A stretch of 64,000 nucleotides of DNA from 79-D21 sp022839995. Lineage in GTDB: Bacteria > Synergistota > Synergistia > Synergistales > 79-D21. Both the position numbers and the translations under genes were made by a program. Positions 32,786-41,241 of the stretch are shown in pieces. Location: NCBI GenBank assembly GCA_022839995.1, contig JALHIN010000006.1:1-64000 (forward strand), written 5' to 3'. The notes under the pieces were generated by a model that worked only from the letters and a program-made list of their open reading frames with translations, was not told where the DNA came from and did no database searches. Position 1 is the stretch's first letter; each line of letters starts with the position of its first letter.

Positions 32786-34579
32786 GTGGCCGTAGGGAAG
32801 TCGGTAAAGGGAAAAATCAGCAAAATCTCCGGGCCGCTCGTTGTTGCCAGCGGAATGACGGGCGCAGGGATGTATGACGTGGTCCGGGTCGGAAACCTTG
32901 GGCTTGTCGGAGAAATCATCGAACTGAAAGGGGACCTGGCCTCTGTCCAGGTATATGAAGAAACTTCCGGGCTGATGCCTGGTGAGCCGGTCATCAGCAC
33001 GGGTGCGCCCTTGAGCGTGGAGCTGGGCCCGGGCATGATCGAGCAGTTCTACGATGGCGTTCAGCGCCCTCTGAACGCGATTGAGGAAAAGGCGCAGAGC
33101 CCTTTTATCTCACGCGGCATCAACGTCCCAGCCATCGACCGGAACAGGAAGTGGACCTTCAAGGCCAAGGCGAAGAAGGGGGACTCCGTGGCGTCGGGAG
33201 ATGTGCTCGGGGTTGTCCAGGAAACCGTCCTCGTGGAACACCGGATTATGGTTCCGCCGGGCGTCCAAGGGACGATTGAGGAAATCCGCGAAGGGGATTT
33301 TACCGTTGAAGAGACCATCGCGGTTCTCGTAGATGGCGCAGAACGCAGGGAGATCCAGATGCTCCAGCGTTGGCCCGTTCGTACGCCCCGTCCTGTTGCC
33401 AGGCGCCTTCCCCCGGTTGTTCCCTTGACGACCGGTCAGCGCGTTGTCGACATGTTCTTCCTGATCGCCCGGGGGGGAACCGCCTGCGTTCCGGGGCCGT
33501 TCGGATCCGGGAAGACCGTCATCCAGCACCAGCTGGCAAAATGGGCCGATGCGGAAATCGTCGTCTATATCGGGTGTGGGGAGCGGGGGAACGAGATGAC
33601 GGACGTCCTTCTGGAATTCCCTGAACTCGAAGATCCGCGATCGGGGCAACCGCTGATGAAGCGGACGGTTCTCATCGCCAACACCTCGAACATGCCCGTT
33701 GCCGCCCGGGAGGCCTCGATCTACACGGGGATCACGATTGCCGAGTATTACCGTGACATGGGCTACTCGGTCGCCTTGATGGCGGATTCGACGAGCCGCT
33801 GGGCGGAAGCGCTGCGGGAAATTTCCGGTCGGCTTGAGGAAATGCCCGGTGAAGAGGGATACCCGGCCTACCTCGGAACCCGACTGGCATCCTTCTATGA
33901 ACGTGCTGGTCGAGCGATTTGTCTCGGTAAGGAAAGGGTCGAAGGGGCCGTCAGCGTCATCGGCGCCGTTTCCCCTCCTGGGGGCGACCTGTCCGAGCCC
34001 GTGACACAGAATACCCTTCGCGTCACGAAAGTATTTTGGGGTCTGGATGCAAGCCTCGCCTACCAGAGGCATTTTCCTGCGATCAACTGGCTTAGCAGTT
34101 ACTCTCTCTACGCCGAGAAGCTGGGAGAGTACTGGGATGGTATTTATGACGGCGAGTGGGCCAAGAATCGAATCCAAGCCATGTCGTTGCTGGAGGACGA
34201 AGATCGCCTGAAGGAAATCGTCCGCCTGGTCGGAATCGATTCCCTTTCCAAAGAAGAGCGGATGATCCTCGAAACGGCGAAATCCCTCCGGGAGGATTTC
34301 CTTCACCAGAACGCATTCCACGAAGTGGACACCTACGCCTCGATGGACAAGCAGTTCAAGATGCTGAGGAACATCCTGACATTCCACCACCTGGCGATGG
34401 AGGCGCTGAAGCGTGGAGCGGCCCTGAAGGACATCGCGGAAATGGAAATCAGGGAACGCATCACCCGCATGCGGTATGTTGACGAGAAGGAACTGCAATT
34501 GCTGGATCAGCTTGAAGAGGACATCAAGAAGGAAATCGGCAATCTGATGCCGGCTGGGGGTGAGGTCCATGTTGCCTAG
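32786..34579 (+). CDS. ntpA: V-type ATPase catalytic subunit A
   Basis: A 597-residue ATPase. Walker A is GPFGSGKT, with the bulge domain typical of A subunits (about residues 110-190, including KAKKGDSVASGDVLG and MVPPGVQG). GCGERGNEM and LMADSTSRWAEALREISGRLEEMPGEEG segments are conserved (each shown only as recognised motifs). Start GTG 32786 is 8 bases after GGAGG (32773-32777); TTG 32771 overlaps that site and is less likely. It forms the A3B3 hexamer with subunit B. Confidence 0.96.
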   Translation: MAVGKSVKGKISKISGPLVVASGMTGAGMYDVVRVGNLGLVGEIIELKGDLASVQVYEETSGLMPGEPVISTGAPLSVELGPGMIEQFYDGVQRPLNAIEEKAQSPFISRGINVPAIDRNRKWTFKAKAKKGDSVASGDVLGVVQETVLVEHRIMVPPGVQGTIEEIREGDFTVEETIAVLVDGAERREIQMLQRWPVRTPRPVARRLPPVVPLTTGQRVVDMFFLIARGGTACVPGPFGSGKTVIQHQLAKWADAEIVVYIGCGERGNEMTDVLLEFPELEDPRSGQPLMKRTVLIANTSNMPVAAREASIYTGITIAEYYRDMGYSVALMADSTSRWAEALREISGRLEEMPGEEGYPAYLGTRLASFYERAGRAICLGKERVEGAVSVIGAVSPPGGDLSEPVTQNTLRVTKVFWGLDASLAYQRHFPAINWLSSYSLYAEKLGEYWDGIYDGEWAKNRIQAMSLLEDEDRLKEIVRLVGIDSLSKEERMILETAKSLREDFLHQNAFHEVDTYASMDKQFKMLRNILTFHHLAMEALKRGAALKDIAEMEIRERITRMRYVDEKELQLLDQLEEDIKKEIGNLMPAGGEVHVA

Positions 34580-35987
34580 GGAGTACCGAACCATCACCAA
34601 CCTTTCAGGACCGCTGATGGTTGTCGAGAAAGTCAACGAGGTCCGCTACGACGAACTGGTGGAAATCGAACTGGATTCGGGGGAAAGAAGAAGGGGCCGT
34701 GTTCTCGAAATCACGACGGACAAGGCGCTGGTCCAGGTTTTCGAAGGGACGACGGGGATCGACTGCGAATCGACCAAGGTGCGTTTTCTCGGGAAGGTCT
34801 TGACCCTTCCCGTAAGCCGGACAATGCTCGGACGCATCTTCAACGGCCGAGGTGAACCCCTCGACGGGGGAACCGGAGTGATCCCGGAAGCGCTGCTGGA
34901 CATCAACGGGAACCCGATCAACCCCTATTCGAGGGACTTTCCGTCAGAGTTCATCCAGACAGGGATTTCGACGATCGACGGAATGAACCCACTGGTTCGG
35001 GGACAGAAGCTCCCGATTTTTTCGGGTAGCGGCCTACCGCACAACCGGATGGCGGCACAGATCGCGCGCCAGGCTTCGGTCATCAGCGGGCATGAGGCTT
35101 TCGCCGTCGTGTTTGCAGCGATGGGGATCACCTTTGAGGAAGCCTCGTTTTTCATGGAGGATTTCAGGAAGACCGGGGCGATCGAGCGGACAGTCATGTT
35201 CGTGAACCTTGCGGACGACCCGGCCATCGAACGGATTACGACTCCCCGCCTGGCCCTCACGGCAGCGGAATACCTGGCCTTCGAGTGCGACATGCATGTC
35301 CTGGTCATCCTGACGGACTTGACCAACTACTGCGAAGCCCTCCGGGAAATCTCCGCAGCCCGGAAAGAAGTCCCTGGGCGACGAGGATACCCCGGGTACC
35401 TGTACACGGACCTCGCGACCATGTACGAGCGTGCCGGGCGACTCAGGGGGAGGAAGGGATCGATCACGCAGCTTCCCATCCTGACGATGCCCGAGGATGA
35501 CAAGACGCATCCGATTCCGGACCTTACGGGTTACATCACCGAGGGACAGATCATCCTCAGCCGAGGCCTTCACAGAAAGGGGATTTACCCGCCCGTGGAC
35601 GTGATGCCTTCGCTCTCCCGCCTGAAAGACAAGGGGATTGGCAAGGGGAAGACCCGGGAAGATCACGCCGATCTCATGAACCAGCTCTTTGCGGCCTATG
35701 CCCGGGGCAAGGAAGCGAAGGAACTCGCGATCATCCTCGGGGAAGGGGCCCTGACCGAGGAGGACAAGGCTTTCGCCCGATTTGCCGATGCTTTTGAAGA
35801 CCGATATGTCAGGCAGGGCGAATATGAAAACAGGAAGGTCGAAGAAACGCTGGCCCTGGGGTGGGAATTGCTGACGATGATCCCTGTGCGGGAACTGAAG
35901 CGCGTGAGGGATGCCTACGTTGAGAAATATCTCAAGCCGCTCCTGAACGAACGGGAGGCAAACGAATCGGAAGCCGTTCTGTCCTAA
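34569..35987 (+). CDS. ntpB: V-type ATPase regulatory subunit B
   Basis: A 472-residue non-catalytic head subunit. It begins YRTITNLSGPLMVVEKV and has GRIFNGRGEPLDGG, FSGSGLPHNRMAAQIARQA in place of a true Walker A, and LTDLTNYCEALREIS. The YPGYLYTDLATMYERAGR segment includes the Arg finger region. ATG 34569 overlaps the end of subunit A by 11 bases. Confidence 0.97.
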   Translation: MLPREYRTITNLSGPLMVVEKVNEVRYDELVEIELDSGERRRGRVLEITTDKALVQVFEGTTGIDCESTKVRFLGKVLTLPVSRTMLGRIFNGRGEPLDGGTGVIPEALLDINGNPINPYSRDFPSEFIQTGISTIDGMNPLVRGQKLPIFSGSGLPHNRMAAQIARQASVISGHEAFAVVFAAMGITFEEASFFMEDFRKTGAIERTVMFVNLADDPAIERITTPRLALTAAEYLAFECDMHVLVILTDLTNYCEALREISAARKEVPGRRGYPGYLYTDLATMYERAGRLRGRKGSITQLPILTMPEDDKTHPIPDLTGYITEGQIILSRGLHRKGIYPPVDVMPSLSRLKDKGIGKGKTREDHADLMNQLFAAYARGKEAKELAIILGEGALTEEDKAFARFADAFEDRYVRQGEYENRKVEETLALGWELLTMIPVRELKRVRDAYVEKYLKPLLNEREANESEAVLS

Positions 35988-36000
35988 GGAGGGCGAACCG

Positions 36001-36627
36001 ATGGCGAAACGATTGAATGTGAACCCGAACCGCATGGAGTTGTCCAGGCTGAAAAAACGCCTGGTGGTTGCGAAGAGGGGACACAAGCTCCTGAAGGACA
36101 AGCAGGATGCTCTGATCAAGGAATTCCTTGGGAGGGCAAGGGCGATCAAACTCTTAAGGGAACAGCTCGAGAGTGAACTCGCGGAATGTTACCGCAGCTT
36201 TCTGCTGGCGCGGGCGCAGACCTTGCCGGCCATGCTGGAGCAGGCTTTGATGATCTCCGGGGCTTCCTGCAGCTTGGAAGTTGCCTACAGGAACGTCATG
36301 AGCGTCATTGTCCCTGAGTACACGGTCAAGCAGGGCGGAGGGGGCCTCAGCTACGGGCTCGCGACCTCTCCCGGCAGCCTCGATATCGCCCTGGAAAAGT
36401 TTTCCAACCTGATCACACGGCTGATCAAGCTTGCAGCAGACGAGAAAGCCCTGAAACTCATGGCTACCGAGATCGAGAGGACACGGCGGCGCGTGAACGC
36501 ACTCGAGCATGTCATGATCCCCTCTTTTAAGGAAACGATCCGGGATATCACGATGAAATTGGACGAGATGGAGCGGTCAAGCCAGAGCCGACTGATGGTG
36601 ATCAAGGAAATCGTCCGCTCGCACTAG
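36001..36627 (+). CDS. ntpD: V-type ATPase subunit D (central shaft)
   Basis: A 208-residue coiled-coil rotor shaft. VNPNRMELSRLKKRLVVAKRGHKLLKDKQD at the N-terminus (typical LxxLKxRLxxAxRGHxLLKDK pattern) and EIERTRRRVNALEHVMIP in the C-terminal helix are diagnostic. It transmits rotation from the A3B3 head to the K ring and is the last V-ATPase gene. AGGAGGG precedes the ATG. Confidence 0.96.
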   Translation: MAKRLNVNPNRMELSRLKKRLVVAKRGHKLLKDKQDALIKEFLGRARAIKLLREQLESELAECYRSFLLARAQTLPAMLEQALMISGASCSLEVAYRNVMSVIVPEYTVKQGGGGLSYGLATSPGSLDIALEKFSNLITRLIKLAADEKALKLMATEIERTRRRVNALEHVMIPSFKETIRDITMKLDEMERSSQSRLMVIKEIVRSH

Positions 36628-36638
36628 GGCCGAGGAAC

Positions 36639-37160
36639 ATGAACAGTCTGAATTTCTCTTGCCAATGGAAGCTGGACACGGCGGAAGCGGCCTTTGTCGC
36701 CGCCTCCGCCGTCCTTGTCGGTTCGGTCTTTCTTGGAAAGGACACGAGCGTTTGGTATGGAGTCGTCCTGCGGGGAGACCTGAAAAGCATCCGGATCGGG
36801 GCCCGGTCCAATATCCAGGACGGTGCCGTGCTGCACGTCACGCGTGAGTTGGGCGTAGAGATCGGCACCGACGTGACGGTTGGACATGGGGCGATCCTGC
36901 ATGGCTGTTGCATCGAGCGGGAATGCCTGATCGGAATGGGGGCGATCCTGCTGGATGGAGTGCAGATCGGGGAGGGATCCGTTGTCGCAGCCGGGAGCCT
37001 TGTCCCGGAAGGGCAAAATGTGCCGCCCGGGAACCTGGTCATGGGAGTGCCGGCAAAGGTCGTTCGTCCCATCCGACCGGAGGAACGGATTCGGATCCGC
37101 GAGCTGGCGGCCTCATACGTGGAGCTCGCGATTTTGCACTCTGCCATTAAATCGTCCTGA
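36639..37160 (+). CDS. Gamma-carbonic-anhydrase-like protein
   Basis: A 173-residue left-handed beta-helix protein with hexapeptide repeats (SVFLGKDTSVWYGVVLRGDLKSI pattern, IGARSNIQDGAVLHV, VTVGHGAILHGC). The His of VLHV and the two in GHGAILHG are in the positions of zinc ligands of gamma carbonic anhydrases (YrdA/Cam family). It may hydrate CO2, though many YrdA-like proteins lack measurable activity. It follows the V-ATPase genes by 11 bases and is probably co-transcribed. Confidence 0.88.
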   Translation: MNSLNFSCQWKLDTAEAAFVAASAVLVGSVFLGKDTSVWYGVVLRGDLKSIRIGARSNIQDGAVLHVTRELGVEIGTDVTVGHGAILHGCCIERECLIGMGAILLDGVQIGEGSVVAAGSLVPEGQNVPPGNLVMGVPAKVVRPIRPEERIRIRELAASYVELAILHSAIKSS

Positions 37161-37188
37161 AAGATTTGATCCTGGAGTAAAATGGGTT

Positions 37189-37539
37189 CGGGGAGTATCA
37201 CAAACGACCGCTGCCTCCGGTTCTTTGAGCCGGGGGGAGAGGAAAGTCCGGGCTCCAAAGGGCAGGACGCTGGATAACTTCCAGTAGGTGCGAACCTCAG
37301 GCCAGTGCCACAGAAACAGTCCGCCGGCCACAGAGCCGGCAAGGGTGAAAAGGTGGGGTAAGAGCCCACCAGCTGTAGGGTGACCTGCAGGCTAGGCAAA
37401 CCCCGTCTGGAGCAAGACCGAATAGGGGGGGATGAGGCGGCCCGCTGACCCCCGGGTACGGTCGCTTGAACTTGTGCGCAAGCCCAAGTCTAGAGAAATG
37501 GTCGTTCTTGACAGAACCCGGCTTACGGGATGCTCCCCG
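37189..37539 (+). ncRNA. rnpB: RNase P RNA, bacterial type A
   Basis: About 351 bases. The P1 helix pairs CGGGGAGTATC (37189-37199) with GATGCTCCCCG (37529-37539), with one G-T pair. Conserved P4 region GAGGAAAGTCCGGGCTCC is near 37239, with GGGTGAAAAGGTGGGGTAAGAGCCCACCAG, then AGGCAAACCCC and, near the end, ACAGAACCCGGCTTACGGG. It is the catalytic RNA that trims tRNA 5' leaders. A TAAAAT at 37178-37183 is well placed as its -10 box, but the -35 box is weak. Confidence 0.97.
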
Positions 37540-37562
37540 CCCCCCTCCCGGGGGGTTTTTTT
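37540..37562 (+). terminator. Intrinsic terminator of rnpB
   Basis: Six C (37540-37545) pair with six G (37550-37555) across TCCC, followed by seven T. It begins at the end of the P1 helix. The next 130 bases, to the MraZ repeats, hold no gene; a TTGATT (37652) to TAGGTT (37675) pair 17 bases apart is a weak candidate for the mraZ promoter. Confidence 0.88.
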
Positions 37563-37690
37563 GTTGCCCACCACCGGAACCCGAAAGAAAAGCCCCACAG
37601 ATGAACGCCCGCTAAAAAATAGGACCTCCTACCCATTATCAACCGTTTCATTTGATTCAATCGGACTATACCCATAGGTTGTGAAGTGAT

Positions 37691-37730
37691 AAAGTGGGCA
37701 TAAGTGGGATGAAGTGTCATTATGTGGGAG
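37691..37730 (+). promoter_or_regulatory. MraZ-binding direct repeats
   Basis: Four copies of an AAGTGGG-like element start every 10 bases, with GTGGG at 37694, 37704 and 37724 and a variant GTGTC at 37714. MraZ proteins bind such TGGG-type repeats with 10-base periodicity upstream of their own operon. The repeats end at the mraZ ribosome site (GGGAGG 37726-37731), so binding could repress the whole dcw cluster. Confidence 0.85.
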
Positions 37731-37738
37731 GTTTTTGG

Positions 37739-38164
37739 ATGCTGGTCGGGACATTCGAACACAGGCTGGATTCAAAAGGACGCCTTGTGATTCCCGCCCG
37801 GTTCCGCGAGGAACTCGGGACCAGCATCGTGGCTTCTTTCGGGATCGACCGTTGCGTATCCATCTATTCGCTGAAGAGTTGGGAAGGAATTCTGGAAAAA
37901 CTTCACAACCTGCCCTATTCGAAGGGAAAAACGCGGGACCTGATCCGGGTGCTTCTTGCTTCGGCCCACGAACTCCCAATCGACCCTGCCGGTCGTGTCC
38001 TGCTGCCGCAATCCCTTCGAGAACAGGCGGGGATCGACCAGGAGGTCAGCATCAACGGGGTTCTCGATCATCTCGAAGTTTGGGACTCCGAGGAATGGAA
38101 TCGCTACAGGACCCGGGTCCTGGAAACCCTGCCGGAAATCGCCGAGGAGGTTGACGGATTTTGA
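37739..38164 (+). CDS. mraZ: Transcriptional regulator MraZ
   Basis: A 141-residue protein with two SpoVT/AbrB-like domains: FEHRLDSKGRLVIPARFREE near the N-terminus and the second repeat HELPIDPAGRVLLPQSLREQAG. It forms a ring that binds direct repeats upstream and represses the division and cell wall operon. ATG 37739 follows GGGAGG; the upstream in-frame extension lacks family similarity. The stop overlaps the rsmH start. Confidence 0.96.
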   Translation: MLVGTFEHRLDSKGRLVIPARFREELGTSIVASFGIDRCVSIYSLKSWEGILEKLHNLPYSKGKTRDLIRVLLASAHELPIDPAGRVLLPQSLREQAGIDQEVSINGVLDHLEVWDSEEWNRYRTRVLETLPEIAEEVDGF

Positions 38165-39081
38165 TCGAGCACACTCCGGTCCTTCTCGAAGAAGTCGTTT
38201 CGCAATTGGCCAGGGAGGGGATTCCCTCTTTTGTGGTTGATGCCACGGTGGGACTCGGAGGCTATTCGGAACGGTTTCTCATCGAGTGGCCTTCCTGTAG
38301 GGTTCTCGGGATTGACCAGGACCCCATGGCGCTGGAGCGGACCGTCGTGCGCCTGTCAAAGCCGATAGAAGAAGGGCGTTTCCGAGTTTGCGCGGGGAAT
38401 TTCAGGCAGCTGGGGCAATTTGTTAAGGAATCTGGCTGGGGGATGCCGGACGGGATTGTCTTCGACCTGGGAGTTTCCAACCTCCAGCTCTCCTTGTCGG
38501 AGAGAGGATTTTCCTTCCAGGAAGACGGCCCTCTTGACATGAGGATGGGTGCCGGCGAAAAGACCGCAGGAGACTTGCTCAAGGACCTATCGGAAGCAGA
38601 ACTGCGGAGGCTGTTCCGTGATTATGGCGAAGAACCGCATTCCGCGGCGATTGCCAGGGGTATCGTGAAGCACAGGGAGCAGAAAGGTCCCATCATGACG
38701 ACGGGAGAATTGGTAAACGTGATTCGAACCGTTCTTCCGGCGCCGTTGCAAAGAAAAATGAACCGGCATCCTGCCCGAAGGATCTTTCAAGCTCTGCGGA
38801 TCGCTGTCAACGACGAGATGGAGGCCCTGAGGGAGGGGCTCGACCAGGCAATCCGTTCCGTCAGCGGAAATGGGTGTGTCCTGGTCGTAAGCTATCACTC
38901 CCTTGAAGACAGGATCGTCAAGCACGCCTTCAACCAATGGGAAACGGAAGGGTTGGGACGCAGGATGCCGAGAAAGGCGATCCAGGCTTCGCCGGAGGAG
39001 ATCCAGAAAAACTACAAGTCCAGGAGCGCGATGTTGCGCGTTTTTCGAATGAGCGGTTCGAAGATCGGTCCAGGGAGGTGA
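38161..39081 (+). CDS. rsmH: 16S rRNA m4C1402 methyltransferase
   Basis: A 306-residue SAM-dependent enzyme that methylates N4 of C1402 in 16S rRNA. It begins IEHTPVLLEEVV, with the SAM motif DATVGLGGYSE, FDLGVSNLQLS and VSYHSLEDRIVK. Start is TTG 38161, sharing bases with the mraZ stop (TTGA). Position second in the dcw cluster is standard. Confidence 0.97.
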   Translation: MIEHTPVLLEEVVSQLAREGIPSFVVDATVGLGGYSERFLIEWPSCRVLGIDQDPMALERTVVRLSKPIEEGRFRVCAGNFRQLGQFVKESGWGMPDGIVFDLGVSNLQLSLSERGFSFQEDGPLDMRMGAGEKTAGDLLKDLSEAELRRLFRDYGEEPHSAAIARGIVKHREQKGPIMTTGELVNVIRTVLPAPLQRKMNRHPARRIFQALRIAVNDEMEALREGLDQAIRSVSGNGCVLVVSYHSLEDRIVKHAFNQWETEGLGRRMPRKAIQASPEEIQKNYKSRSAMLRVFRMSGSKIGPGR

Positions 39082-39087
39082 AGAGCG

Positions 39088-39507
39088 ATGCCGTCTCCGG
39101 TCGGAACGAGAAAGCAGAAACAGCAAAAGGGGCGGGGACATTCAGCCTTTGCTGCTGTAGCGGTCTTCATCGGGGTTCTCCTTATGGGGCTCGGGGGGCT
39201 TCGGATCTATAACATGAGCCTCGAACAGAGGTTAACCCGACTTAACGAGACGATTGAAAACTACCAGGAGCTTGAGTTGGATTTGAGAAACAAACTGGCT
39301 TCTTTACTATCTCCCTCAAGAGTGTATAGTGTGGCGAGTGCAAAAATGGGCATGGTAGCCGAGGGTTCGATCACGGTGGTGACAATTCCGGCTTCCGTTC
39401 GCCCTGCCCAGGTTGTCGCATTGCAGCCGGATTCCGGGAGGAAGGTGCAGGTGGCGGGTTTCAACCTGGCTGGTTTCTTCCGGAAAGAAGCTCACGCGCA
39501 GGACTAA
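39088..39507 (+). CDS. ftsL: FtsL-like division protein
   Basis: A 139-residue bitopic protein: basic N-terminus, one membrane helix (about 24-42, FAAVAVFIGVLLMGLGGL), then a leucine-rich coiled coil (about 47-75, MSLEQRLTRLNETIENYQEL). It lies between rsmH and ftsI as FtsL does. Sequence similarity is weak, as usual for this family, so the name rests on position and architecture. The tail after residue 80 is longer than in most FtsL proteins. Confidence 0.75.
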   Translation: MPSPVGTRKQKQQKGRGHSAFAAVAVFIGVLLMGLGGLRIYNMSLEQRLTRLNETIENYQELELDLRNKLASLLSPSRVYSVASAKMGMVAEGSITVVTIPASVRPAQVVALQPDSGRKVQVAGFNLAGFFRKEAHAQD

Positions 39508-39546
39508 CCGGAAACTCTTCATCCAATCGGCAAGGGGGTAGTCAGG

Positions 39547-41211
39547 ATCAGCCTGTTTAGACGCTTTGGAAATGTCTGGACCTGGCTCTTTCTTGCCCTT
39601 GCAGTTTTGGCGGCACGGCTTGTTTTCGTTCAGGCCCGGCCAGATCCGAGAACCGTCCTCCAGGCGAGCAGCCAGTATTGGACCCAGGTTTCCATCAGTA
39701 CGAGCCGGGGAGTGATTCGCGACAGCCGGGGATCTGCCCTTGCGCTTTCCGTTCCTGCGACCAGCCTTTTCGTAGACCCCCAAGAATGGGATCCCGCGAA
39801 TGCCGTCGAAGTCAAAAAAATATTGGGAGATCGGGTCCCCCCCGAAGTGATCGAGAAGATCTCCAAGCCGATGAAAGGACGCTTTGTCTGGGTTGCCAGG
39901 AAGGTTCCGCCCGAATTGGGCGCGAGGCTTCTTTCGAAAAAGTTGAAGGGACTCTACGCACTCAAGGAAAGGAAGAGGGTCTACCCGCAGGGAAAGCTGC
40001 TGGCCCACGTTCTCGGTTTCTGCGATATCGACGACGAGGGCCTTGCCGGGCTTGAGCAGTCTTGGCAAGAGATCCTTTACTCTCCTCCTCAAGTGAAGAT
40101 CCTGGCTAGGGACGCAGCAGGGCAGGGCATCGACCTCCTCTCGTTGCAAAAAACGACCAAGGTCCAGGGACCGGGGGAGCTTACGCTCACCATCGATCCG
40201 ATCCTTCAAATGATCGTTGAAAAACGGCTCGAGGAAGCGACCATGGAGTACAAGCCGAAATGGGCTGCAGCGGTTTGCCTTGATCCGAGGACCGGGGCCG
40301 TTCTGGCTTCCGCTTCGTGGCCTTCGTTCGATCCGAACCGGAGAGAAACCTTGCTGGATCCGACGGTCCGGATGAACAACGTCATCGGTAGGGTGTATGA
40401 ACCGGGTTCCACCCTGAAACCGGTCATTATGGCGATTGCCATGGAGCAGGGGATGGTGAGGGAAAACGAGACCTTCCACTGCGCCGGTCGAGTCCGGATC
40501 GCCGACGGGATGGTGACGGACATCAAGGCACATGGCAGCGAGATCCTGCAGGACCTGATCGTCAATAGCTGCAACGTCGGGATGGCGCAGATCGGAATTC
40601 GTTTCAGGCCCCGGTTTGCCTACGACAACCTGAAGCAGTGGGGGTTTTCCGAGCCGAGCGGGGTAGAGCTCCCGGCCGAGGAAGCTGGGTTGGTCAGTAC
40701 TCCTGAGCAATGGAGAGGTGTAGTGCCTGCAAATATCGCGATCGGCCAGGGGGTCGGCGTGACACCGCTTCAGCTGGTTACAGCCCTCTCGGCCGTGATC
40801 AACGGTGGGCGGTGCATCCGGCCTTTTATCGTGAAGGAAGCCAGGGACGGCAAGGGGAACGTCGTGTACCGCGGCGAAGAATGCGTTCGGAATGTCGTCA
40901 TATCGAAAAAGACGAGCGATTGGGTTCGGACGGCGATGCGACGGGTGGTTACCAATGGAACGGGGAAGGCCGCCAACTCCCCCCATGTTGCGGTAGGCGG
41001 GAAAACAGGCACGGCACAGGTTGCTGAAAAGGGCAAATACGTCAAGGGAAGGTTCGTTGCCTCTTTCGTGGGGTTTTGGCCGGCGGAGGATCCAGATCAT
41101 ATCCTACTGATCGTGCTGGGGGAACCTTCCCAGAAGGGGCACCTCGGGGGCGCGATTGCGGCGCCCGCCTTCAGGGCGATTCTTGAAGATTATCTTTTGC
41201 TTGCCAGATAG
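39547..41211 (+). CDS. ftsI: Septal peptidoglycan transpeptidase FtsI/PBP2B-type, non-canonical start
   Basis: About 554 residues. An N-terminal membrane helix (WTWLFLALAVLAARLVF) is followed by a pedestal domain and the transpeptidase domain with S288-TLK-K291, S-C-N (in VNSCNVGMAQ) and KTGT. There is no PASTA domain. The first ATG/GTG/TTG in frame is TTG 39607, which would cut the membrane helix. Upstream to the ftsL stop there is only ATC 39547 (8 bases after AAGGGGG) or CTG 39553. The start shown is the ATC and is uncertain. It crosslinks septal wall with FtsW. Confidence 0.9.
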   Translation: MSLFRRFGNVWTWLFLALAVLAARLVFVQARPDPRTVLQASSQYWTQVSISTSRGVIRDSRGSALALSVPATSLFVDPQEWDPANAVEVKKILGDRVPPEVIEKISKPMKGRFVWVARKVPPELGARLLSKKLKGLYALKERKRVYPQGKLLAHVLGFCDIDDEGLAGLEQSWQEILYSPPQVKILARDAAGQGIDLLSLQKTTKVQGPGELTLTIDPILQMIVEKRLEEATMEYKPKWAAAVCLDPRTGAVLASASWPSFDPNRRETLLDPTVRMNNVIGRVYEPGSTLKPVIMAIAMEQGMVRENETFHCAGRVRIADGMVTDIKAHGSEILQDLIVNSCNVGMAQIGIRFRPRFAYDNLKQWGFSEPSGVELPAEEAGLVSTPEQWRGVVPANIAIGQGVGVTPLQLVTALSAVINGGRCIRPFIVKEARDGKGNVVYRGEECVRNVVISKKTSDWVRTAMRRVVTNGTGKAANSPHVAVGGKTGTAQVAEKGKYVKGRFVASFVGFWPAEDPDHILLIVLGEPSQKGHLGGAIAAPAFRAILEDYLLLAR

Positions 41212-41241
41212 ATCATCCGCCTGGAGAGGAGCCGGTGTCTG

